Source: Paenibacillus sp. An7
Lineage (GTDB): Bacteria; Bacillota; Bacilli; Paenibacillales; Paenibacillaceae
Length of the DNA: 64,000 nucleotides
Assembly: GCF_009870785.1 (NCBI RefSeq)
Contig: NZ_WTWX01000002.1
Location: 21,474-85,473 of the forward strand
Direction: 5' to 3'
The notes under the pieces were generated by a model, which was not told where the DNA came from, made no database searches, and saw nothing but the letters and a program-made list of their open reading frames with translations. Shown here piece by piece: positions 44,365 to 52,348 of the stretch; the stretch's first letter is position 1; each line of letters opens with the position of its first letter. A program made the position numbers and the translations under genes.

Positions 44365-45579
44365 TCATTCATTTTGAAAAGCCTCCCCTTTCCGGTATTT
44401 ATTCGGTGATATCCCAATTACTTTTTTAAAAGCGGTACTAAAGTAATGCTGACTCTCATAACCGGTCTGTTCAGCAATCTCATGAATGCTAAGCTCGGTA
44501 CCGTTGAGAAGCTGAATGGCTTTGCGGATGCGAATCCCTGTCAGTAAAGAAATAAAAGAGTCTCCCAATTCTTTTTTTAGCATTCGGCTCAAATATACGG
44601 GCGAAACGGACAGTTCGCTTGCAGTCAGCTCCAGGGTTAGTGCTTGGTCGTGGAAATGTTCATGCAGATAATGTCTAGCTCTGCGAACCAGCGGGGAGAC
44701 GGATGCTTCCTGATAGATGTTATCCCTGATCCGCTGGTAAGCTTGTGAAATGTCGAGTAATGTACCCCCTGCTTCTTCATAAGCAGTATGAACGGTAATT
44801 CCTAGGCTTCCTTTTGCCGCATCTTCTATCTTCATCAGAAGCTCAGGAGTAATCTGAATCCAGGTAATGCCCACAATCAGGTCATCTGTGTATTTAAAGA
44901 TCAGTGCACTGTCACTTCCAAGCAGTTCTTCGGTTATATTTTTCACCGCATACATATAAAGTTTTCGATCTCTTTCTGTTAACAAAACCTTCGTTGTGGG
45001 CATCTCCGGCCAGCGAATAACGAGAAGGTTGACAGGCTGTGCAGAAGGAAGGGCCAGCAGATGTAACTGACTGATAATTTCTCCTTCGCTGAATCTTCCT
45101 TGTATCCATTCCTGACCTAATTGTTCACGCAGGATATCTCTTTTCTTCTTCAAATGTTCACTCGCTGCTTCCTGTTCTTCACGTTGCCTCTGCTTCTCAT
45201 CAAGTGATAATTTGATGCGGCGAAGCACTTTCTCCAGTTTAGCCGGATCTACCGGTTTCAAAATATACTCATCTACGCCAAGCCCTATCGCTTTCTGGGC
45301 ATAACCAAATTCATCGTATCCCGTAATGATTACACATCTTGAATCCAAATTGTTCTCACGGAGCGACTCGATAAATGTAATGCCGTCCATAATCGGCATA
45401 TTCATGTCAACGAGTATGATATCGGGTACCTGCCGTTCCGTCATTTCAAGTGCTTCTGCACCGTCTTCGGCAAGCCCCATCACTTCCATCCCAAGTAGAC
45501 GCCAGTCTATGGACTCGAAGATACCTTCACGAATGATGGGCTCGTCATCTGCAATCAGAACCTGATAAGGGTGCTTCAT
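44365..45579 (-). CDS. YesN-type response regulator, REC + AraC HTH
   Basis: Response regulator of 404 aa, last gene of a sugar-sensing unit. REC domain: acidic pair at 11-12, phosphoacceptor Asp58 in IILVDMNMPIMDG, Lys108 in YILKPVDP. A coiled linker (about 130-165) and variable middle lead to a two-HTH AraC domain in the last 100 residues (LELTASELSVSPVYLSRML and IHEIAEQTGYESQHYFSTAF). The ATG overlaps the kinase stop as ATGA, so the two are coupled. The likely target is the adjacent ChvE/GguA/GguB-type operon. It is shorter than the other YesN-like regulator at the left edge. Confidence 0.94.
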   Translation of the reverse strand: MKHPYQVLIADDEPIIREGIFESIDWRLLGMEVMGLAEDGAEALEMTERQVPDIILVDMNMPIMDGITFIESLRENNLDSRCVIITGYDEFGYAQKAIGLGVDEYILKPVDPAKLEKVLRRIKLSLDEKQRQREEQEAASEHLKKKRDILREQLGQEWIQGRFSEGEIISQLHLLALPSAQPVNLLVIRWPEMPTTKVLLTERDRKLYMYAVKNITEELLGSDSALIFKYTDDLIVGITWIQITPELLMKIEDAAKGSLGITVHTAYEEAGGTLLDISQAYQRIRDNIYQEASVSPLVRRARHYLHEHFHDQALTLELTASELSVSPVYLSRMLKKELGDSFISLLTGIRIRKAIQLLNGTELSIHEIAEQTGYESQHYFSTAFKKVIGISPNKYRKGEAFQNE

Positions 45580-47438
45580 CTCTCTTCTTCCTCCATCGCA
45601 TGATCTAATATAACTTGCGGTTTCGTTAATATGGGATGTAATATCGTTATTATCGTCCCTTCTCCTTGCGTGCTGTCTAATGTAATACCATAGGTTGGTC
45701 CGAATGTGAGCTGGATTCTAGCTTGTATATTGAGTAAACCATAGCTCCGGCCTGGCAGCTGCTGCTCATTATGTGTCTCTATTGTGGCCAAAGGATCATC
45801 CAGTTGCTCTCGTAACTGACGAAGCCGATCTGCATCCATTCCTGCTCCGTTATCCGATACCGTTATAATCAATACTTCATCTTGCTTCCTGACTTTAATT
45901 AAAATCGTACCTGCACCGCGTCTAGCCTTAATTCCGTGGTATATCGCATTTTCTACCAATGGCTGCAGCATCAGCTTAACAACATAACAATCAAGCAGAT
46001 CGTCCTTGATATCTATATGACACTCAACCCGGTCCCTGTAGCGTGTTTTTTGAATTTGCAGATAGCTGGAGATGTGTTCTATCTCTTGGGATAAGGGAAT
46101 CATACTGCTTCCTTTACTGAGCCCAATTCGGAACAATTTTGATAAAGACTGGATCATGACCGACACATCATCTGCTCCCTGCTTATGCGCCATCCAGTGA
46201 ATCGTATCCAGCGTGTTATATAAAAAATGCGGGTTAATATGCGCCGTCAGACTCCGCAGCTCTGCCTCCTGCTTTTGTTTCTCCTTCTGCCGATTGATTA
46301 TCATCAGCTTTTTAATCTCTTGGAGCATACGGTTAAAGCTGGTACCCAGTTGTCCAACCTCATCTCCCCTATTGCCTAAATAGCGCAAGGTCATGTCTCC
46401 CTTTTCCGCTTTTCGCATCAAAGACATCAGATGATGGATAGGCCTTGAGATCGATTGAGACAGCACATAAGCTGCTATTAAGCCAAACATGCAGACTATA
46501 AATAAATAGCAGACAACATAAAAATGAATTTCTCGGACGGCAAGTGCCGCATCTCCCGTATCAAACACCCCGATTGTTTGCCATCCTGTATAGGATGAGG
46601 TCTGATATTGAAATTGAAAGTTTTCATTACCAATTTGCTTGTTCAACGTTCCAGATGAATTGTCGTCAAACCAGGAAGCATCGAAATGCCTAAGAACGGA
46701 ATTCTCAGGCGCATAGATCTTTTCCCCTTCCTTATCCAGAATCATCAGATATCCATTTTTGCCTAATGTAATATCTCGAACAATCCCCGATAGGGAACGC
46801 AGCTTCAGATCAATTAATATGACTCCCTTGATGTCCTGTGTCTCCGAATCAACAAAAGCTCTGGCCACAGAAACAACTTCCTCTGGCGTATAATTGACAT
46901 GGGTCGTTACACTTCGATTACCAGGATGTCCGATAACCGTAAATATCCCCTTCTGCTCCGCTGCTTGTTTGAACCACTCTTCTTTTGTCAAATCTGCATC
47001 ACTATATGCATACATCTCATTGCTCAGATAAGCTCCCTGCGAACTTACAACCATGATTCCTGCTATTTCTGGATACAATGTTGTAAAACCCTGAAAGAAG
47101 GCACTCATATCTTCGGTTAACTGACGTGAATCTTTCACATTACCGGTTTCTTTGATAAACGCTTGGACATCCTCATCGAATTCAGCGAGATAGGTAATGG
47201 TTTGCAGATTATCAATCGACTTATCAAGGGATTGATTCACTTTTCCAATCAATTGGAGCGTATTATCTTCTACCTGTCTTTCTACAATTCGATCAACCGT
47301 AAAGTTTACGAGCACGCCAAGCCCGAGAGCAGGGACAATACCAATCAATAAAAATAGAATCGAAAGCTGATATCTTAGAGGCATTTGACTAAAGCGCAGC
47401 TGCTTCCATGAAGGTATAACCCTCTTCTTACTTCGCAT
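45576..47438 (-). CDS. LytS/YesM-type sensor histidine kinase
   Basis: Membrane kinase of 620 aa. TM1 at about 22-45, a dCache-like outer domain (about 50-295), TM2 at about 300-325, HAMP, then His_kinase with the phosphorylated His in AHINPHFLYN and a HATPase (VENAIYHGIKA, DNGAGMD). Its ATG lies inside the end of the preceding binding-protein gene (11-bp overlap) and its stop overlaps the regulator start. This tight order, binding protein-kinase-regulator, suggests that the anchored sugar-binding protein presents ligand to the kinase. Confidence 0.94.
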   Translation of the reverse strand: MRSKKRVIPSWKQLRFSQMPLRYQLSILFLLIGIVPALGLGVLVNFTVDRIVERQVEDNTLQLIGKVNQSLDKSIDNLQTITYLAEFDEDVQAFIKETGNVKDSRQLTEDMSAFFQGFTTLYPEIAGIMVVSSQGAYLSNEMYAYSDADLTKEEWFKQAAEQKGIFTVIGHPGNRSVTTHVNYTPEEVVSVARAFVDSETQDIKGVILIDLKLRSLSGIVRDITLGKNGYLMILDKEGEKIYAPENSVLRHFDASWFDDNSSGTLNKQIGNENFQFQYQTSSYTGWQTIGVFDTGDAALAVREIHFYVVCYLFIVCMFGLIAAYVLSQSISRPIHHLMSLMRKAEKGDMTLRYLGNRGDEVGQLGTSFNRMLQEIKKLMIINRQKEKQKQEAELRSLTAHINPHFLYNTLDTIHWMAHKQGADDVSVMIQSLSKLFRIGLSKGSSMIPLSQEIEHISSYLQIQKTRYRDRVECHIDIKDDLLDCYVVKLMLQPLVENAIYHGIKARRGAGTILIKVRKQDEVLIITVSDNGAGMDADRLRQLREQLDDPLATIETHNEQQLPGRSYGLLNIQARIQLTFGPTYGITLDSTQGEGTIITILHPILTKPQVILDHAMEEEER

Positions 47439-48441
47439 AATACTGCTCCACATTCTGCTGGTTCACGACATTAATCCCCGTATCTACCAGTACCGGAAGC
47501 GGAGATACTACGTCGGTAGCGGAAGGTGCCGGCGTAGTCAGCTCGTGGTGCAGATGGAACAAGTATTGTAAAGACCAATACCCCATATTCCAGGTTCCTT
47601 GCGCAATGCTTGCAGATATGGTCCCGTCCTGAATCATATCCAGCGTTCCTTTATTCGTGTCGAAACTTATAATATGAACCCTGCTCTTCCCTGCTTCCAT
47701 CCGCGCTTTAACCACTTCTCCAACGCCGACGCCCCCAGTTGCTTCCGTAATGAAAATCCCCGCAAGATTAGGATGCTTCCTCAGCAGTTCTTCCGTCTGT
47801 TTTCTTGAAACTTCTATACGTCCTTTGCCATCCACTGTATCCACAACCTCGATATCCGGATAGGACTCTTTCATTGTCTCCGTAAATCCTTGGGTCCGTT
47901 CGATATGATTCTGTTGCCCAGGCAAGGTAATAACCGCAACTTTTCCTTGTCCGCCAATGAACTCAGACATTTGTTTGGCAGCGGTCGCTCCCGCATTGTA
48001 ATTGTTCGTGGCCAGCAGGGAGTATGCTTTGCTATTTGGGGCTCCTGCATCGAATAACACGACTGGAATTCCTTCATCCACCGCACGATTAATGACGGCT
48101 GTAAGGGCATGGGAATTCATAGCGGAAAGCGCAATACCTGCCGGTTTTTTGGCAATGACCTGCTCCAGTACGGTAATCTGTTCGTGGATATCGTAATTGG
48201 TTGCTCCCCGGTATTCGATGGATACATTTAAGGCATCCGCAGCTTCTTCAAAACCTTTAAGTACGCTTTTCCAATACTCAAGCCCTGATTGAAAGGTAAT
48301 CATGACATACCTCTCCGAGATCTCTCCTCTTAATCCAATACCTGCTGCATCTCCCTGTTTGTTATCTTCTGATATATATTGAAAGACATAAATTAGAAAG
48401 GCAAATATTAAAAGCCCATATACAAACAGCATCTTTTTCAT
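47428..48441 (-). CDS. Membrane-anchored sugar-binding sensor, XylFII-like
   Basis: A 337-aa type 1 periplasmic-binding protein (family with RbsB/XylF). An N-terminal hydrophobic segment (about 3-22) has no lipobox Cys, so it is probably a signal anchor. The outer domain has the usual binding-fold landmarks: GFEEAADALNVSIEYRGA, PAGIALSAMNSHALT, VVLFDAGAPNS and IISFDTNKGTLDMI. It lacks its own permease and is coupled to the kinase gene. This matches the clostridial XylFII-LytS-YesN arrangement, in which the binding protein signals rather than transports. The start at 48441 is ATG; a GTG at 48456 touches the AGGAGG site. Ligand unknown. Confidence 0.88.
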   Translation of the reverse strand: MKKMLFVYGLLIFAFLIYVFQYISEDNKQGDAAGIGLRGEISERYVMITFQSGLEYWKSVLKGFEEAADALNVSIEYRGATNYDIHEQITVLEQVIAKKPAGIALSAMNSHALTAVINRAVDEGIPVVLFDAGAPNSKAYSLLATNNYNAGATAAKQMSEFIGGQGKVAVITLPGQQNHIERTQGFTETMKESYPDIEVVDTVDGKGRIEVSRKQTEELLRKHPNLAGIFITEATGGVGVGEVVKARMEAGKSRVHIISFDTNKGTLDMIQDGTISASIAQGTWNMGYWSLQYLFHLHHELTTPAPSATDVVSPLPVLVDTGINVVNQQNVEQYYAK

Positions 48442-48492
48442 TGTGATTAATGCCACCTCCTCATTCCCAACCTCATTTTACCACCACCTGTG

Positions 48493-48506
48493 ATTAAACG
48501 CTTTCA
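48493..48506 (-). promoter_or_regulatory. Partial cre-like box before sensor unit
   Basis: ATTAAACGCTTTCA on the plus strand keeps the RCGYTWNCW core of the cre consensus but misses the first two bases. It lies about 50 bp before the sensor gene. Suggestive only. Confidence 0.4.
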
Positions 48507-48580
48507 TAAAATTATAAAAAAAGAACGTGCTTACCACCTAAAAGACTCAGCATATACCTATGTACCGGTGAAACACACAT

Positions 48581-48620
48581 AAGAGGATGAACTCCAACGA
48601 TTATCCGGAGTCATCCTCTT
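48581..48620. repeat. Hairpin between KGG gene and sensor unit
   Basis: AAGAGGATGA pairs with TCATCCTCTT, extended by CTCC / GGAG across a bulge. There is no run of T on either side, so it is only terminator-like. It lies about 80 bp after the KGG stop. Confidence 0.55.
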
Positions 48621-48700
48621 ACTAGTTAAGCAATATTATTATCTTTCACAAGTAATCTATTTCATTAACTTCAATAGAACAAGTTTTTGGAAATTCATTA

Positions 48701-48907
48701 TTATGAGCGAGAACTTGCTTGTCCACCCTTACGGCCTGCTTCTTCCCGGCTCATTTTACCATCATTATTAGAGTTGTTACGAGCTTCTCCGCCCTTTTCA
48801 CCAATCTCTTGGTAGAACTCTTTATCATGATTTTTAGATGTAGCTTCTCCACCCATACGTCCTGCTTCCTCGCGGCTCATCTTATCATTTCGATTATTAT
48901 TAGCCAT
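48701..48907 (-). CDS. KGG-motif small stress protein, GsiB-like
   Basis: A 68-aa very hydrophilic protein with two copies of the KGG repeat: MSREEAGRMGGEATSKNHDK and, further on, MSREEAGRKGGQASS, plus a middle EIGEKGGEAR. Such proteins (B. subtilis GsiB, fungal Con-10) accumulate under stress and are thought to act like LEA proteins. AAGGAG precedes the ATG. Upstream at 48934-48950 lies a small inverted repeat GATTAC / GTAATC. A GTTTAA-N13-GGTTAA match further up resembles a sigma-B promoter, weakly. It is monocistronic. Confidence 0.9.
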   Translation of the reverse strand: MANNNRNDKMSREEAGRMGGEATSKNHDKEFYQEIGEKGGEARNNSNNDGKMSREEAGRKGGQASSRS

Positions 48908-49070
48908 TTGAAATCACTCCTTATGTTGGATTTGATTACAGAAAGTAATCTTACCTCCTGCATGTCTATTAATTAACCGTCTTATAAATTATTAAACTCT
49001 TTCACTGAATATTTCATAGACTCGTACCATTCAGCTTACTTTTGGTTTAATGATCTCGTAATGTCTCTTT

Positions 49071-49114
49071 AAAAACCCGACTTAAGATATTAAAATCTTG
49101 AAGACCGGGTTTTT
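49071..49114. terminator. Bidirectional terminator
   Basis: AAAAACCCG pairs with CGGGTTTTT, with an inner AAGAT / ATCTT hairpin. It is T-rich in both directions, about 100 bp after the stop of the gene at 49215. The rest of the 48908-49214 gap holds the KGG promoter region and nothing else I can name. Confidence 0.8.
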
Positions 49115-49214
49115 CATTCATTACAGATGAAAAGCGTTACATACAGGATATGAGAACAAGGTTGAAAATAAGAACAAAACCGTTATCACTGTTCATTTTA
49201 TACGATTAAAATAC

Positions 49215-49754
49215 TCACACGCCTGCTTCCCGCATACGTTCCAGAATACCCACAATTCGCAGCCCCGAAATATCCTCCACCCGAATCCCATACTTCTCCT
49301 GAATTTTGGCGATTTTCCGCTGGGCTTTTTCTTTTGTATCGCAGAAATCATACAGCGTCGTATCATCTGATATAAACATGCCGTAATAATCCAATCCAAA
49401 TATCTCTTTGAATAAAATAATGCCTTCTGGCTCTAAATAGTTAATCTGATCCACTGAAGTAAACACCATTCCTGATTTACTTCCTGGTCTAGGCAGATCA
49501 TTTCCTTTTGCCTGATAATCTATAAAATTCTCTTGCAGTGCCTTAAATGCTTCTTGCTTCGTATGTCCTTTTCCGCTCATCCAGTACCAGTTAATAATCC
49601 GTGCTTCCCAAGGAAACTGCTCTTCTCCCGTATCTTGGCCAGATATCTGTCTATATTCGGTAGGATAGTCTTGTATGGACCAACTTTTCTTAAAATAGGA
49701 CGATACTAACTTGGACGCCGTCTTCCACGAACTCATCAGAAATTGTTGTCTCAT
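49215..49754 (-). CDS. Protein of unknown function, 179 aa
   Basis: Soluble, no signal peptide or membrane helix. The middle region (ARIINWYWMSGKGHTKQEAF, then GIILFKEIFGLDYYGMFISD) is rich in aromatic residues, and the C-terminal part ends in a helical RIVGILERMREAGV. I do not recognise the family. GGGAG lies 10 nt before the ATG. It is divergent from the pentapeptide-repeat gene and followed by a terminator, so it is probably a single-gene unit. Confidence 0.72.
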   Translation of the reverse strand: MRQQFLMSSWKTASKLVSSYFKKSWSIQDYPTEYRQISGQDTGEEQFPWEARIINWYWMSGKGHTKQEAFKALQENFIDYQAKGNDLPRPGSKSGMVFTSVDQINYLEPEGIILFKEIFGLDYYGMFISDDTTLYDFCDTKEKAQRKIAKIQEKYGIRVEDISGLRIVGILERMREAGV

Positions 49755-49999
49755 TGCACAAGCACTCCCTATCTATAAATATAAACGCAGCTATCACACA
49801 CGGTTTATCGTGTCCCGGTCATTACTCGCTATTATGCTCCGTTACCCCTATTATAACAAGACAAACCACGTTTACGAATATTAACCCATCAAAAGATATC
49901 TCGTTTTTGTTACAATACGTGAAGGCACCACTTTTCTATATCTAAAAACACCGATATATTTACATAAAACAATCAAAATCGCAGGAGGAATACCATACC

Positions 50000-50659
50000 A
50001 TGCCGAATACAGAGAAATCCCCACTTAAAATCATTCGCCCCAAACTGCCTCATCAGCTGAATACACTTGATCTCTCCCGTGTGATGATAGACGACCGAAC
50101 GGAATGGATCCAGTCGGTATGCGAAGAACAAGAATTATCCGATGTTACAGCTGAAAAAGTTCTTTTTGATCAGATGCAGTTTAGCCATGTTACATTTAGC
50201 CAAATATCCTTTCCGAGTGCCGAACTAACGGATGTTGTATTTACTCACTGCGACTTATCTAATGTGGATTTTAATGAGGCTGTTCTTCACCGAGTACGAT
50301 TTGAACATTGCAAAATTATCGGGATGGACCTCACAGCTGCCACTCTTCGAAACACCCTATTTCAAGATTGCGCAGGTGATTATGCTGCGTTTCGATTCAG
50401 TAACATGAAACAGGTATCTTTTGAAAACTGTTCTTTGCTGAAGTCAGACTTCTATCATTCGGAATTCACAAAGGTAGAATTTGATCGTTGTATGTTAAAC
50501 GAGTCACAGTTCTCTGGAGCAAGCCTTAAGGGAATTGATCTCAGTAACAATGAATTTTTCAACCTGGGTGTTACGCTTGAAGATCTTCAAGGTTGTATTA
50601 TTTCTCCAGCACAGGCTATTCTATTCACTAAGATTTTTGGACTTGTTATTAAAGAATAA
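50000..50659 (+). CDS. Pentapeptide-repeat protein
   Basis: A 219-aa protein made mostly of A(D/N)LXX-type pentapeptide repeats between about residues 45 and 195 (for example TDVVFTHCDLSNVDFNEAVL). These fold into a right-handed quadrilateral beta-helix. Some relatives (Qnr, MfpA) mimic DNA and protect gyrase, but most have no known role. AGGAGG precedes the ATG. The APH-like gene begins 35 bp later on the same strand, so they form a pair. Confidence 0.9.
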   Translation: MPNTEKSPLKIIRPKLPHQLNTLDLSRVMIDDRTEWIQSVCEEQELSDVTAEKVLFDQMQFSHVTFSQISFPSAELTDVVFTHCDLSNVDFNEAVLHRVRFEHCKIIGMDLTAATLRNTLFQDCAGDYAAFRFSNMKQVSFENCSLLKSDFYHSEFTKVEFDRCMLNESQFSGASLKGIDLSNNEFFNLGVTLEDLQGCIISPAQAILFTKIFGLVIKE

Positions 50660-50694
50660 GCGGATTTATTCCCGGATAAAAGGAGAGTTGTGCA

Positions 50695-51669
50695 GTGGAA
50701 ATTACTGACCACCTCGAATTAGCTGATTTACAGCGTGATGTACAGAAGGTGTTTGGTACTCAGTATGTAGTCGAAAGTGTGTCAAGAATGCACGGCGGCG
50801 CCCAAAAAGTAGTCTACAAGATCAATTGCAGTAATGGGTTCTCCTTCGTACTATATGTCTGGGATCTATCCATGAATTATTTTAAAGAAGATATAGTCAA
50901 TAATGATATATACCAACAATCTTATGGAAGCAGTCTATTTGAACTAAACAATAATTATCTTATACAAAATGGAATTCAGACCCCTTCTCTTTATGAGCTA
51001 AATAAAGATAGAACACGTTATCCATTTGATTACGCGATGGTTGAATACATTCATGGCGAAAAGGCTGAAACTTATTTTCATCATTCCGATCCGAGGGTTC
51101 AAGATAGAGTGTTTCAGCGATTGGGAGATATGCTTACTGTCATGCATGGAAACAAAAGAGAGGTGTTTGGCAAAGCGAATCAAAATAATAACAATCCTGA
51201 ACCATGTCATATGGAGCAATTCAATAACGCAAAAATCCAGCTATCCTATTGTGCTCAGTATATGGAGAATATCCGAGCACATCATGACAAAATAATCGAT
51301 ACTTTATATACACTTGAATCGAAGATCAAACCTAGAACGCAGTATGGGTTTATTCACGGAGAACTGGGTCCTGACCATGTACTAATCAATAAGAATCTAG
51401 AACCCTATTTGATCGATATTGAAGGAGCTGGATTCTTTGATATTGAGCATGAACATAGTTTTCTAGAATTCCGTTTTGGAGATTATTACCGATACTTGAA
51501 AAATGGTGCGCTAGACCCTGATCGAATGTTATTCTACAAGTTCCATCATCACATCTCGTTAACCTCGGGTGGTCTGAAGCTGCAGCATCGAGGCTTCTCT
51601 AATTCCCAATTTGCCATAGATTTAGCTAATTACCATGCAGACTGCCTAATGCAGTTTGTGGAAGGCTAG
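50695..51669 (+). CDS. Aminoglycoside phosphotransferase-like kinase
   Basis: Kinase-fold protein of 324 aa in the APH/choline kinase superfamily. A Gly-rich N-terminal lobe (SRMHGGAQKVVYKI) precedes the catalytic loop, which reads FIHGELGPDHVLIN. Here the usual HGDLHPGN has Glu for the catalytic Asp and Gly-Pro-Asp for the next residues. The metal site IDIEGAGFFDIEHE is present. The Asp-to-Glu change makes activity uncertain. The start is GTG, 7 nt after AGGAGAG. It is co-transcribed with the pentapeptide-repeat gene. The substrate is unknown; resistance should not be assumed. Confidence 0.88.
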   Translation: MEITDHLELADLQRDVQKVFGTQYVVESVSRMHGGAQKVVYKINCSNGFSFVLYVWDLSMNYFKEDIVNNDIYQQSYGSSLFELNNNYLIQNGIQTPSLYELNKDRTRYPFDYAMVEYIHGEKAETYFHHSDPRVQDRVFQRLGDMLTVMHGNKREVFGKANQNNNNPEPCHMEQFNNAKIQLSYCAQYMENIRAHHDKIIDTLYTLESKIKPRTQYGFIHGELGPDHVLINKNLEPYLIDIEGAGFFDIEHEHSFLEFRFGDYYRYLKNGALDPDRMLFYKFHHHISLTSGGLKLQHRGFSNSQFAIDLANYHADCLMQFVEG

Positions 51670-51822
51670 AAGAAGCCACCATTCAATGCTGCTGACAGTA
51701 AAAGAAAAAACTAAAATGATCTACTATACGAATCTTGTAAAGTCATTCGAGAAATACAGCGGCTGGCATATATAAATACACTAGTTATCAGCAGCACAAT
51801 GCCTAATTTACTTTCACCCTTA

Positions 51823-51915
51823 TTAGACTAGCTCAATTCGATCTCCGGCTGATCTTGGTGAAGAGATAACGAGAAACTCTGCATCTTCTCTTTAATCAAT
51901 ATGCTATTTCACCAT
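51823..51915 (-). pseudogene. Probable cupin gene remnant
   Basis: An ATG with an AGGAGG site stops after three codons, but in the same frame 20-odd codons later the stretch EFLVISSPRSAGDRIELV ends in TAA. That ending is characteristic of the C-terminus of small cupin proteins as I recall them (FLVIS-P-S-GDR). The middle of the gene seems deleted, leaving both ends. The 51670-52058 gap otherwise holds a terminator and nothing recognisable. Confidence 0.38.
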
Positions 51916-51988
51916 GGGTACCTCCTTTTCATCAGTTTATCTAACAATTTATGGATTATCTATGTTTTTATTGTTCATTTATTAGAAT

Positions 51989-52017
51989 ACAAAAACACCC
52001 TTGCTCAAAGCAAGGGC
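51989..52017 (-). terminator. Terminator after 44-aa membrane protein gene
   Basis: CCCTTGC pairs with GCAAGGG around a 5-nt loop. On the minus strand it is followed by TGTTTTTG, 42 bp after the stop at 52059. Confidence 0.75.
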
Positions 52018-52058
52018 TTAAGTATGTAGCTCAATTTATTATATATAATGTGATTATC

Positions 52059-52193
52059 CTAACCGCCAGTTACTGTTGTATAGTTACCAAAGTAGTTCAT
52101 CAAGAATGCTGCTATGATAAGAACCACTGCGATTATACCGATGATCGACATATTTCTCTTGCGATTTGTCGGGCGCTCTCTATTGTCTGCCAT
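52059..52193 (-). CDS. Small membrane protein, 44 aa
   Basis: ATG at 52193 with AAAGGGAGAG upstream; the frame reads MADNRERPTNRKRN, a hydrophobic segment (SIIGIIAVVLIIAAFLM), then NYFGNYTTVTGG and TAG. A positively charged N-terminus before the single helix suggests the C-terminus is outside. A terminator follows at 51989-52017. The combination of ribosome site, clean protein and terminator makes it a credible gene that length-limited gene callers would miss. No family recognised. Confidence 0.8.
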   Translation of the reverse strand: MADNRERPTNRKRNMSIIGIIAVVLIIAAFLMNYFGNYTTVTGG

Positions 52194-52348
52194 GTCTGTT
52201 CTCTCCCTTTACATTTCGTTGTTGTTACTTAATTAAACGTATCGAAGATTTTATAAACGATAGATTATAATGTCCCAAAATCCGTTTGATTCAGATATAA
52301 TGGAAAATATTGAAATCTGGCTTTGTTTTCATCTATCTTTTGAAAGGA

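Noticed and set aside
44030..44368. 112-codon minus-strand frame between the regulator and the ABC operon
   Set aside because: It spans the terminator, the cre box and the start of the binding-protein gene in another frame; the translated sequence looks non-coding.
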